The notes: generated by a model from the letters alone, not told the origin. DNA of 5,851 nucleotides from an uncultured Burkholderiales bacterium (GCA_937891045.1 CALBEV010000080.1:1-5851), one strand, 5' to 3'. Positions 1-5,845 are shown, counted from the stretch's first letter. Numbers and translations are program-made.

Positions 1-531
1 GCTGGGGGCCCAGTGGTCCCACATGTGTTGGGCGAAGGCTTTGCCCTCTTCGCGCACGGTTTGCATGCCCCGTTCGGTGGCCATGAACCAGTGGTACCAG
101 TACAAATGGCTTTGTTCGATGCTGAGAGCTTGCTTGGGGTCGTTCGTGCCATAGCCCACCGACAACAGCACCATGTGGCTGGCGATGCCGGGCTGCAAGC
201 CACAGGCATTGGCCACGGCACGCGCACCCCAGTCATGGCCTACCAACACAGGCTGATCGAGTTGCAGCGCCTGCACAAAATCCACCATATCCCGACCCAA
301 GGCGGCAAGTTGCCCAGTGCGAGGCGTGTCATCGCTCAAAAACGTGGTGGGCAAAAAACCGCGCAAAGCGGGTGCAATCACCCGGTAGCCTGCAGCCACC
401 AACAACGGTGCCACCTCGTGCCAGCAGCGCAAGCTGTCGGGCCAACCGTGGGCCAGCACGATGGTGCGTTTCCCTTCAGGATTCCATTCTTTGTAGCCAA
501 TGCGCAGCAGCGGGGTTTCTGTGAAATTCAT
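1..531 (-). CDS. Alpha/beta hydrolase, epoxide-hydrolase-like (C-terminus beyond window)
   Basis: This is the N-terminal 177 residues of an alpha/beta-fold hydrolase; the rest lies off the left edge. Visible motifs are HGWPDS at residues 28-33 (HGxP oxyanion-hole motif) and VGHDWGA around residues 97-103, where Asp100 sits at the nucleophile elbow (Sm-x-Nu-x-Sm). An Asp nucleophile inside GHDWG is typical of soluble epoxide hydrolases and haloalkane dehalogenases; HGWPDS and the aromatic cap segment YWYHWF (144-149) favour the epoxide-hydrolase-like branch. The charge-relay Asp and His would lie beyond the window, so activity cannot be judged. No signal peptide is visible, so it is probably cytoplasmic. 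The ATG overlaps the stop of the preceding gene as ATGA and has no clear ribosome binding site, suggesting translational coupling. Substrate is unknown. Confidence 0.88.
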   Translation of the reverse strand, partial: MNFTETPLLRIGYKEWNPEGKRTIVLAHGWPDSLRCWHEVAPLLVAAGYRVIAPALRGFLPTTFLSDDTPRTGQLAALGRDMVDFVQALQLDQPVLVGHDWGARAVANACGLQPGIASHMVLLSVGYGTNDPKQALSIEQSHLYWYHWFMATERGMQTVREEGKAFAQHMWDHWAPS

Positions 532-944
532 CGTTTGGGCAGCAAGGGATAGCGCAAACAGGCGAACTTGCGAATGGTTTGAATGATCGAACCTTGTGGC
601 ACCGGTCCCCATTCGGAGGGCTTGGGGTTGAAGATGAGGCGGGCACCGGTTTGCATTTGGCCTTCATAGCCATACACCGCAAGCAAACGGTATTTGTTTT
701 TGTCGCAATCGAATTCAAGCCACTTGGACACCGACAACACATTTTGAATCGTCATGTTGCTGTAATTGGTCAGCATCCAAATCGTGGCATTGCGCTTGGT
801 TTGAACCAGGGTGGTTTTGTCGTACATCACCGTGTCGCCATCCAGATTGCCCAGATAGGTCCAGCCCGCCAAGGCGGGCCCGGCGAACAGACCCAGTACC
901 AACAGCAACAGCCCTTTGCCAATGCGTGGTGGTAAGTGGCTCAC
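528..944 (-). CDS. Small secreted protein, surface-adhesin E-like (copy A)
   Basis: This encodes 138 residues with a signal peptide (arginine/lysine n-region, leucine-rich core at about 11-20, probable cleavage after PALA at residue 26), leaving a secreted domain of about 112 residues. The mature part starts GWTYLG and carries VMYD, an aromatic IWML strand, EFDC with Cys80, EGQMQTG and a terminal FAC with Cys129; the two cysteines may pair. This layout resembles the surface-adhesin protein E-like family, judged from memory. Function in these bacteria is unknown; the name does not establish adhesion. The start is GTG, seven codons after an in-frame TGA that ends the upstream cytochrome gene, with no obvious Shine-Dalgarno, so re-initiation is plausible. 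Its stop overlaps the next start by four bases. The gene at 5318-5698 is a clear relative with the same EFDC and C-terminal Cys. Confidence 0.8.
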   Translation of the reverse strand: MSHLPPRIGKGLLLLVLGLFAGPALAGWTYLGNLDGDTVMYDKTTLVQTKRNATIWMLTNYSNMTIQNVLSVSKWLEFDCDKNKYRLLAVYGYEGQMQTGARLIFNPKPSEWGPVPQGSIIQTIRKFACLRYPLLPKR

Positions 945-965
945 AACTTGAACAACTGCAAGCGA

Positions 966-2030
966 TCAGTGGGGTGCCACAGGCAGCACCGGCGCTTTGG
1001 CAAAGTCTGCGGGCACCTCGCCGCTCAGGCTCTCCAGGAAGCTGACGATGTGGGCCACATCTTCTTCAGGGAGCTGTTTGCCGAGTTGCAACTGCGACAT
1101 GACACGCACGGCTTGCGGCAAGCTGGCCACCGAGCCATCGTGAAAATAGGGCGGCGTGACCGCCACGTTGCGCAACTGAGGCACCTTGAAAATGAAAGCA
1201 TCGGCCTCGTTTTTGGTGTCGTGGAAACGGCCTTTGTCATAGCCTTTGAAGGCTTCTTTTTCCGTGCTGCCTGTTGCCAACCAGTAGTCTTGGGTGATGC
1301 CAAATTTTTGGTACATCTGTCCACCCACGGACACGCCGCTGTGACAAGCGGCACAACCGGTGTCGATGAATTTGTTCAAGCCCAGCTTGGCCTGAGGCGA
1401 CAAAGCCTGGGTATCGCCCTGCAAAAAGCGGTCGAAGGGTGCAGGCGTCAACAAAGTGCGCTCGTAAGCGCCAATGGCCTTGCCCCAGTTGTCTGCGCTC
1501 AGTGGTTTGGCTTCCCCGGCGAAGGCTTTTTCAAACCAGCTTTGGTAGCCCAGCACTTGCAACTTTTTTTCCACCTGCTCGTAGCTGGTGTTGCCATACG
1601 CCAAAGGACTGAGCAAGGCCTTCACGGCTTGGTCTTCTACGCTCACGCGGTTGCCACCGAAATGCTGGGAGATCAGCAAGGAGGTGTTGAACACGGTGGA
1701 CGCATTGCGCGGCAGCACCTTGCCATTCACACCCACCGAGAGGGCCAGGGCGTCAGCACCATAAAACGCCGGGTTGTGACAGGTGGCACAACCCAGACGC
1801 CCATCGTTGGACACGCGGGTTTCAAAAAACAAGGCCTTGCCAAGCGCCACACGCTGCGGTGTGCTGTCGGCCAAAGCCGACGAAGCAGGCAGCGGTTTGA
1901 ACAAGGCTTTGGCCTTGTCCAACAGGGCTTGATCCCCATCAGCCGCCCCCAAGGGCAACACGGCTGCCAGCAGCCCAGAGCCCAAGGCGGTCAGCAGCAG
2001 TTTGCGAAAAAGAGAGCGAGAAGCTTGCAT
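966..2030 (-). CDS. Periplasmic di-haem cytochrome, cytochrome c peroxidase/MauG family (divergent)
   Basis: A 354-residue protein with a signal peptide (residues 1 to about 30, cleavage near LGAA) and two c-type haem motifs, CATCH at 81-85 and CAACH at 226-230. The family pattern is otherwise well kept: PRNASTVFN (107-115), RTLLTPAPFDRFL (191-203), FKVPQLRNV (281-289), YFHDGS (295-300) and AVRVM...QLG (307-316). Met311 is a plausible axial ligand of the second haem. Classical members reduce hydrogen peroxide to water using electrons from periplasmic cytochromes. By recalled alignment with the Pseudomonas aeruginosa enzyme, the distal His71, inter-haem Trp94 and Glu114 correspond here to Val101, Phe124 and Ala144, so peroxidase activity is doubtful and another redox role is possible. 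The ATG lies 8 nt after the fhs stop, with a weak GAAAGA ribosome site overlapping that stop, so it is co-transcribed with fhs. Confidence 0.92.
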   Translation of the reverse strand: MQASRSLFRKLLLTALGSGLLAAVLPLGAADGDQALLDKAKALFKPLPASSALADSTPQRVALGKALFFETRVSNDGRLGCATCHNPAFYGADALALSVGVNGKVLPRNASTVFNTSLLISQHFGGNRVSVEDQAVKALLSPLAYGNTSYEQVEKKLQVLGYQSWFEKAFAGEAKPLSADNWGKAIGAYERTLLTPAPFDRFLQGDTQALSPQAKLGLNKFIDTGCAACHSGVSVGGQMYQKFGITQDYWLATGSTEKEAFKGYDKGRFHDTKNEADAFIFKVPQLRNVAVTPPYFHDGSVASLPQAVRVMSQLQLGKQLPEEDVAHIVSFLESLSGEVPADFAKAPVLPVAPH

Positions 2031-2038
2031 GATGTCTT

Positions 2039-3712
2039 TCAGAAAAGGCCCACGATGTTGCCGTGATCGTCCACGTCAATCGCATGGGCAGAAGGCACTT
2101 TGGGCAGGCCTGGCATGGTCATCACATCGCCACACACCACGACGATGAACTCGGCACCTGCGGCCAGCCTGACCTCACGGATGTTCAAGGTATGGCCTTC
2201 AGGTGCCCCCAACAGCTTGGGATCGGTGGAGAAGGAATACTGGGTTTTGGCAATGCACACAGGGTAGTGGCCATAGCCCTGCTCTTGCAGCTTGTCAATT
2301 TGGCCGCGAATCTTGGCGTCGGCAGAAATGTCCTTGGCACCGTAAATGTTGCGGGCAATGGTTTGGACTTTCTCCCACAAGCTGTCTTTGTCTTGGTAAA
2401 CAAACTTGAATTCATTGGCTTGTGCACACAACTTCACCACCGCGTGGGCCAGCTCTTCAGCGCCTGCGCCGCCATGGGCCCAGTGCTTGGCCACCACCAC
2501 TTGTGCGCCATAAGCCGCACAGGTTTTTTCCAACAAAGCCACTTCAGCAGCGGTGTCTTCAGTGCGGTGGTTGATGGCCACCACACAGGGCAAGCCGTAA
2601 TGGACACGGATGTTTTTCAGATGCCGTTCCAAATTGACCATGCCTTTTTCAAGGGCCTGCAAGTTCTCGGTGCCCAACTCTTTGACAGGCACGCCACCGT
2701 GGTATTTCAAAGCCCGCACCGTGGCCACCAAGACCACCGCAGAGGGCGTCAAGCCTGCTTTGCGGCACTTGATGTCGATGAACTTTTCGGCGCCCAAATC
2801 GGCACCAAAACCGGCCTCGGTGACCACGTAATCGGCCAATTTCATGGCTGTTTGGGTGGCGATGACCGAGTTGCAACCGTGGGCGATGTTGGCAAACGGA
2901 CCGCCGTGAATGAACGCAAGATTGTTTTCCAAGGTTTGCGCAATGTTGGGCGCCATCGCGTCTTTCAACAACGCGGTCATGGCCCCATGGGCTTGCAAGT
3001 CGGATGCCAGAACAGGCGCACCCTCGGTGTTGTAGGCCACCACGATGCGACCCAAGCGTTGTTTCAAATCAGCCAAGCTGGTGGCCAAACAGAAAATCGC
3101 CATCACCTCGGAGGCCACCACAATGTCAAAACCGTCCTCGCGTGGCACGCTGTTGGCGGTGCCGCCCAGCCCCACCACCAATTGGCGCAAGGCGCGGTCG
3201 TTCATGTCGATGACCCGTTTCCAAACAATGCGTCGGGTGTCGATCTTCAGGGTGTTGCCATGGTGAATGTGGTTGTCCAGCATGGCCGACAACAGGTTGT
3301 GAGCCAGCGCAATGGCGCCGAAGTCGCCGGTGAAATGCAGGTTGATGTCCTCCATGGGCACCACCTGGGCCATGCCGCCGCCGGTGGCTCCGCCCTTCAT
3401 GCCAAACACCGGACCCAAAGAGGGCTCTCGCAAGCAGATCAGGCTTTTTTTGCCAATCTTGCACAGGGCGTCGCCCAAGCCCACGGTGGTGGTGGTCTTG
3501 CCCTCGCCAGCAGGCGTGGGCGAAATGGCCGTGACCAAAATCAACTTGCTGTCTTTTTTGGGGGGCAAAGAAGCAATGTGCTTCAAGGACAGTTTGGCCT
3601 TATGGTGTCCATAGGCATAAAGATGGTCATCCGCGATACCCAGGTTCTTTTGAACCAAATCGGGAATGCGCTCAAGGGATGCGGCCTGGGCGATGTCGAT
3701 GTCACTGCGCAT
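2039..3712 (-). CDS. fhs: Formate--tetrahydrofolate ligase
   Basis: A 557-residue cytoplasmic enzyme that joins formate to tetrahydrofolate using ATP, giving 10-formyl-THF for one-carbon metabolism. The length is normal for the family. Visible signatures are the ATP-binding loop [12 protein letters not shown] (65-76), [20 protein letters not shown] (103-122) and [12 protein letters not shown] (329-340). The second signature has Thr110 and Met114 where many homologues have Ala and Tyr; the rest of the motif is intact. The ATG at 3710-3712 is chosen because AGGA lies five bases upstream and the protein then begins [10 protein letters not shown], as expected. The frame stays open further upstream, but that extension lacks family character and would overlap the divergent PEBP gene. 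It heads the minus-strand operon, followed 8 nt later by the di-haem cytochrome. Transcription presumably starts in the 3713-3808 spacer, which has an inverted repeat but no convincing -35/-10 pair. Confidence 0.97.
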   Translation of the reverse strand: MRSDIDIAQAASLERIPDLVQKNLGIADDHLYAYGHHKAKLSLKHIASLPPKKDSKLILVTAISPTPAGEGKTTTTVGLGDALCKIGKKSLICLREPSLGPVFGMKGGATGGGMAQVVPMEDINLHFTGDFGAIALAHNLLSAMLDNHIHHGNTLKIDTRRIVWKRVIDMNDRALRQLVVGLGGTANSVPREDGFDIVVASEVMAIFCLATSLADLKQRLGRIVVAYNTEGAPVLASDLQAHGAMTALLKDAMAPNIAQTLENNLAFIHGGPFANIAHGCNSVIATQTAMKLADYVVTEAGFGADLGAEKFIDIKCRKAGLTPSAVVLVATVRALKYHGGVPVKELGTENLQALEKGMVNLERHLKNIRVHYGLPCVVAINHRTEDTAAEVALLEKTCAAYGAQVVVAKHWAHGGAGAEELAHAVVKLCAQANEFKFVYQDKDSLWEKVQTIARNIYGAKDISADAKIRGQIDKLQEQGYGHYPVCIAKTQYSFSTDPKLLGAPEGHTLNIREVRLAAGAEFIVVVCGDVMTMPGLPKVPSAHAIDVDDHGNIVGLF

Positions 3713-3717
3713 GATGA

Positions 3718-3721
3718 TCCT
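3718..3721 (-). promoter_or_regulatory. Ribosome binding site of fhs
   Basis: AGGA on the minus strand sits five bases before the ATG at 3712. It fixes the fhs start and argues against the longer open frame running back to 3907. Confidence 0.7.
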
Positions 3722-3746
3722 AATAAAAATTGATGGCGTTGAGAGT

Positions 3747-3779
3747 TTACGACAGGCACATCGGCCCTGCAGGTCGTAA
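3747..3779. promoter_or_regulatory. Inverted repeat in the divergent fhs/PEBP promoter region (possible operator)
   Basis: TTACGAC (3747-3753) and GTCGTAA (3773-3779) form perfect 7-bp arms around a 19-base spacer that itself contains CTGCAG. The dyad lies between two divergent starts, 35 bases upstream of fhs and 29 bases upstream of the PEBP gene. A TAATAT hexamer (3777-3782) overlapping the right arm is a weak -10 candidate for the plus-strand gene, with no good -35. The repeat is seen directly; an operator role for one regulator acting both ways is inference. Confidence 0.35.
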
Positions 3780-3797
3780 TATTGGGCTGAATCAAGC

Positions 3798-3802
3798 AGG
3801 AG
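3798..3802 (+). promoter_or_regulatory. Ribosome binding site deciding the PEBP start
   Basis: AGGAG ends six bases before the ATG at 3809 but directly abuts the alternative ATG at 3803. The spacing picks 3809 as the start, giving a signal peptide that begins MKWIATL. Confidence 0.8.
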
Positions 3803-3808
3803 ATGGGT

Positions 3809-4249
3809 ATGAAATGGATAGCGACTTTGGTGGTGTGCTGGGCAGCGGGCGCGGCTTGGGCTCAGTCCAATCTGGGGGTTGAGTTTCGCTGGCAAATCGC
3901 CCACCACTGCAATGCGAATTCACCCGTGATCAAGGTGAAGAACATTCCAGCGGGCACCACGTCCTTGGAGGTTGTGATGACGGACCTGGACAGCAACAAT
4001 CCTGCGCACGGCGGAGGTGGCGGCATGGTCACACTTGAAGCCGGTTTTCCCTCGGACTACGCGATTCCCGCTGGCGCCCTGGACAAATACGTTGGCCCAT
4101 GCCCAGACAATTTCACCACCTTGGGTCATGAGTATGAAATCAAAGTCACCGCTTTGAACGCAAACAAACAAGCCCTGTCTAAAGGGTCACACAAGGCCCC
4201 GTTTTCAGGGAAATTTGTCATCCTTCAAGGGGTGATTGGCAGCCCTTGA
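3809..4249 (+). CDS. Secreted PEBP-family (YbhB/YbcL-like) protein
   Basis: A 146-residue protein with a signal peptide ([18 protein letters not shown], cleavage after residue 18), so periplasmic or secreted. The mature domain follows the phosphatidylethanolamine-binding protein pattern: FRW at 27-29, HCNANSP (33-39), [17 protein letters not shown] (45-61), HGGGGG (67-72), YVGPCP (94-99) and [11 protein letters not shown] (107-117). The SP...PAGT...D.D...H...Y.GPCP...H.Y...AL order is diagnostic of bacterial PEBP/Raf-kinase-inhibitor-like proteins. The glycine run after the ligand-site His replaces the usual HW segment, a variant I recall from other small proteobacterial members. Cys34 and Cys98 may form a disulfide. 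Biochemical function of bacterial PEBPs is generally unknown. It is divergent from fhs and the only plus-strand gene here, ending 31 bases from the convergent recombinase-like gene with no clear terminator between them. Confidence 0.85.
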   Translation: MKWIATLVVCWAAGAAWAQSNLGVEFRWQIAHHCNANSPVIKVKNIPAGTTSLEVVMTDLDSNNPAHGGGGGMVTLEAGFPSDYAIPAGALDKYVGPCPDNFTTLGHEYEIKVTALNANKQALSKGSHKAPFSGKFVILQGVIGSP

Positions 4250-4280
4250 TAACCGGGCATGGTTGGAAAGAGGCTGACCG

Positions 4281-4715
4281 CTAGAAGTTCAGTGGTATAA
4301 ATTTTTTTGTCATGTCCTGCACCAAATCTTGGTAAAGGGAATTGAACTCATCGGCACTGAGGTGCGGCCCATCGCTGAGGGGTTCATCCTGTTTGAAGAT
4401 CAAAGGCCTGGACAATTGCTGCGCTACAGGCCATTTTTGTTCAATGGCAAATTTCATGCACGCTCGGAATGAAACCAAACAAGCTTGAATCGCCGAGGGC
4501 TTGAGCCCTTGCATTTCAAGGTGGTAAATGAATTTTTGGACATGTGCAGGCGTGATGTCAGCCATGTTCATCGCGCCAAAAAAAACCATGGCATGCTGGC
4601 TCAAATGGTCAAGCCGTTGGTTCAATTGGGATGACGACAAAACTGAAGCTTGACAAGCCACGTAGCGCAATGCGAGTTCATTGAAAGAGTGGCTTGGAGA
4701 GTTCACGTGGCCCAT
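4281..4715 (-). CDS. Orphan tyrosine-recombinase core-binding (SAM-like) domain protein
   Basis: A 144-residue protein resembling only the N-terminal DNA-binding half of a phage-type integrase. Residues 34-100 fit the core-binding domain: LDHLSQHAMVFFG (35-47), ITPAHVQKFIYHLEMQGL (54-71), PSAIQACLVSFRACMKFAIE (73-92) and then KWPVAQQ. The linker LSADEF (119-124) matches the place where integrases enter the catalytic domain, but translation stops at TAG 21 residues later. The Arg/His/Arg/Tyr catalytic residues are absent, and no other frame in the remaining minus-strand sequence carries them. It is either a decayed integrase or a stand-alone DNA-binding protein that might modulate recombination or transcription. 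The ATG at 4713-4715 has AAGGTG five bases upstream, preferred over the TTG at 4742, which overlaps the globin gene. It follows the globin stop by 16 bases, so the two are probably co-translated. Confidence 0.68.
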   Translation of the reverse strand: MGHVNSPSHSFNELALRYVACQASVLSSSQLNQRLDHLSQHAMVFFGAMNMADITPAHVQKFIYHLEMQGLKPSAIQACLVSFRACMKFAIEQKWPVAQQLSRPLIFKQDEPLSDGPHLSADEFNSLYQDLVQDMTKKFIPLNF

Positions 4716-4720
4716 CAATT

Positions 4721-4726
4721 CACCTT
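4721..4726 (-). promoter_or_regulatory. Ribosome binding site of the recombinase-domain gene
   Basis: AAGGTG on the minus strand lies five bases before the ATG at 4715, inside the short gap after the globin stop. It supports this start and suggests the reading frame is still translated rather than simply decayed. Confidence 0.65.
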
Positions 4727-4731
4727 TTACA

Positions 4732-5268
4732 TCAAACAACAATCATTTCACGCAGGCGTTCAATCCGCTGCATGATGATGGCCACATCTGGCTTTGCCAC
4801 CCCAGCAGAATTCAAAATATCTTTCAACACATCAGCCACTTCATCAAAATGAATGCCGTGGATGTGGAATTTGGCATGAGCGGTGTACATGTCTCTGCCG
4901 GTATAAACCTCCGCCGGTTTCCCCATCACATAGGCAATGTACTTGACAGTATGTTCAGCCAAATGCGCCATGTCAATGCCTTGAAAGTAAGCGGCAAGGT
5001 GAGGACGGCGCATGATTTCCTGGTGAAAGCCCCGCACCAACTTGGCAACAGTGGGGACACCGCCGTACTTGTCAAACAATGTGATGGTGTCTTCGACATC
5101 GTCGGTCGGCGCTTGTTCAGCTGGTTTTGCAGGTACTGAAGAATTCTGTTTTTTTCCAAAAGCAGACCCTTTGGATTCATAAAATTCTTTGCCGCCACAT
5201 TTGCTGCAGCGGGAGGGTTTGACATCTTCTGACTGCACACCGCATTTCATACAAATCATTTGAGACAT
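4732..5268 (-). CDS. Zinc-ribbon / truncated haemoglobin (group 1-like) fusion
   Basis: A 178-residue protein with two parts. Residues 1-30 hold a zinc ribbon, Cys6-x2-Cys9 and Cys21-x2-Cys24 (CMKCG...CSKCGG). A polar, proline/alanine-containing linker runs to about residue 60. Residues 61-178 are a truncated globin: TLFDKYGG (63-70), AYFQG with Phe95 at CD1, YTGRDM (122-127), proximal His131 in TAHAKFHI, and IHFDEVADVL in the G helix. Aligned by eye to Mycobacterium tuberculosis trHbN, Tyr-B10 is His82, Leu-E7 is Leu103 and Gln-E11 is Thr107. Such globins bind oxygen or nitric oxide; here the ribbon suggests a contact with protein or nucleic acid, which is inference. No signal peptide, so cytoplasmic. 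The ATG at 5268 has GGGAG seven bases upstream; the TTG directly before it is less likely. It lies 49 bases after the adhesin-E-like gene and 16 bases before the recombinase-domain gene. Confidence 0.88.
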   Translation of the reverse strand: MSQMICMKCGVQSEDVKPSRCSKCGGKEFYESKGSAFGKKQNSSVPAKPAEQAPTDDVEDTITLFDKYGGVPTVAKLVRGFHQEIMRRPHLAAYFQGIDMAHLAEHTVKYIAYVMGKPAEVYTGRDMYTAHAKFHIHGIHFDEVADVLKDILNSAGVAKPDVAIIMQRIERLREMIVV

Positions 5269-5275
5269 CAAGATA

Positions 5276-5280
5276 CTCCC
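5276..5280 (-). promoter_or_regulatory. Ribosome binding site of the zinc-ribbon globin
   Basis: GGGAG on the minus strand is seven bases before the ATG at 5268, which it favours over the adjacent TTG at 5271. Confidence 0.7.
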
Positions 5281-5317
5281 GGTAAATGTTCAATCATGAG
5301 CGCCACAAAACAACAGA

Positions 5318-5698
5318 TCAGGGCTGATCAAGACAGGCTGCCTCTAGCAGCATGTGATCCACAGACCCCGCTTGGTTTTTAACCCATTGGCCATTACCGT
5401 GCCGACGAGCCAATAAATTCCCCCCAGCCATCTCTCCATCAAACGCTGAAATTTGCATGACACGTCCGGCTTTTTCGACGCAATCAAATTCTTCCACCGA
5501 GCGAAATGAGCGCGTTCCTTCAGAATTGGCTTGCGGTAAATTGTGCAGAATCCAAGCGCGTTTATAGCCATCCATCAATCGCACATTGCTGGGGTCAATG
5601 AAGAACTGTGAATTGTTGGGATCGGTATGGACCAGGCGCCAGTCGGCATGCACCATGGCAGATAGAAAACAAAGGATCAAGCCAAAGGTCTTTTTCAC
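5318..5698 (-). CDS. Small secreted protein, surface-adhesin E-like (copy B)
   Basis: A 126-residue protein starting with GTG: MKKTFGLILCFLSAMVHA is a clear signal peptide with probable cleavage after Ala18, leaving about 108 residues. The mature domain opens DWRLVHTD, then FFIDP (32-36), AWIL (48-51), EEFDC with Cys73, DGEMAGG (87-93), QWVKN and EAAC with Cys122. The Trp start, EFDC, D/EGxM and terminal Cys match copy A at 528-944, so the two are homologous but well diverged, and probably share one disulfide. The fold assignment to surface-adhesin protein E-like domains is from memory; function is unknown. GGGAGG lies four bases before the GTG. A longer frame from TTG at 5755 is rejected because it would run through the terminator hairpin. 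The start is only 26 bases after the terminator T-run, leaving no visible room for a separate promoter. Confidence 0.78.
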   Translation of the reverse strand: MKKTFGLILCFLSAMVHADWRLVHTDPNNSQFFIDPSNVRLMDGYKRAWILHNLPQANSEGTRSFRSVEEFDCVEKAGRVMQISAFDGEMAGGNLLARRHGNGQWVKNQAGSVDHMLLEAACLDQP

Positions 5699-5702
5699 AG
5701 GG

Positions 5703-5708
5703 CCTCCC
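5703..5708 (-). promoter_or_regulatory. Ribosome binding site of adhesin-E-like copy B
   Basis: GGGAGG on the minus strand, four bases before the GTG at 5698. It decides the start, together with the lysine-led signal peptide that follows. Confidence 0.7.
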
Positions 5709-5724
5709 TGAAAATGACAGATAC

Positions 5725-5758
5725 AAAAAAAGGGTTGGTTCCTTTTGAGAACCAACCC
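5725..5758 (-). terminator. Intrinsic terminator of tRNA-Pro
   Basis: On the minus strand, GGGTTGGTTC (5758-5749) pairs perfectly with GAACCAACCC (5741-5732) across a 7-base loop and is followed by seven T (5731-5725). It begins 10 bases past the tRNA CCA end and is a textbook Rho-independent terminator. It also lies just upstream of the adhesin-E-like gene, so expression of that cluster needs readthrough or a promoter not recognised here. Confidence 0.93.
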
Positions 5759-5768
5759 TGAGTGATGA

Positions 5769-5845
5769 TGGTCGGCGTGGCGGGATTCGAACTCGCGACC
5801 CCTTGCACCCCATGCAAGTGCGCTACCAGGCTGCGCTACACGCCG
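5769..5845 (-). tRNA. tRNA-Pro (anticodon GGG)
   Basis: A 77-base cloverleaf: acceptor CGGCGTG/CACGCCG pairs fully; D-arm GCGC/GCGC with loop AGCCTGGTA; anticodon stem CTTGC/GCAAG with loop ATGGGGT, giving anticodon GGG (reads CCC and CCU); variable region GGGTC; T-loop TTCGAAT; discriminator A and encoded CCA. The C1-G72 pair is typical of bacterial proline tRNAs. The T-stem GCGAG/CCCGC has one A-C mismatch at its fourth pair (52-62). Six T residues precede the 5' end on the minus strand at the window edge, so the promoter is not visible. tRNA 3' ends are common integration sites for tyrosine recombinases; no duplicated 3' end is seen in the window. Confidence 0.95.

Noticed and set aside
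936..3733. Long plus-strand open frames (936-2066 and 2063-3733), and another at 13-552
   Set aside because: They run antisense to the cytochrome, fhs and hydrolase genes. Their translations are rich in His, Gln and Gly with no domain pattern, as expected from the opposite strand of GC-rich genes.
3713..3907. N-terminal extension of fhs by 65 residues
   Set aside because: The extension has no family similarity, overlaps the divergent PEBP gene and its promoter spacer, and the internal ATG at 3712 has a well-placed AGGA and gives the normal length.
3920..4280. Catalytic half of the integrase displaced into another frame by a frameshift
   Set aside because: The minus-strand frames below 4281 lie opposite the intact PEBP gene and show no recombinase catalytic motifs, so a simple frameshift does not explain the truncation.
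4250..4310. Bidirectional terminator between the convergent PEBP and recombinase-domain genes
   Set aside because: Only weak elements were found: a 4-bp AACC/GGTT hairpin, distant CAGCC/GGCTG arms, and a T-run at 4302-4308 with no hairpin directly before it.
5316..5329. GATCAG-GG-CTGATC palindrome at the end of adhesin-E-like copy B, considered as a terminator or an FNR site for the globin
   Set aside because: The loop is only two bases, no T-run follows, and the FNR half-sites TTGAT-N4-ATCAA are not matched.
5769..5800. Duplicate of the tRNA-Pro 3' end marking an attachment site
   Set aside because: Scanning by eye found no second copy of the TTCGAATCCCGCC stretch in the window; if it exists it lies outside.
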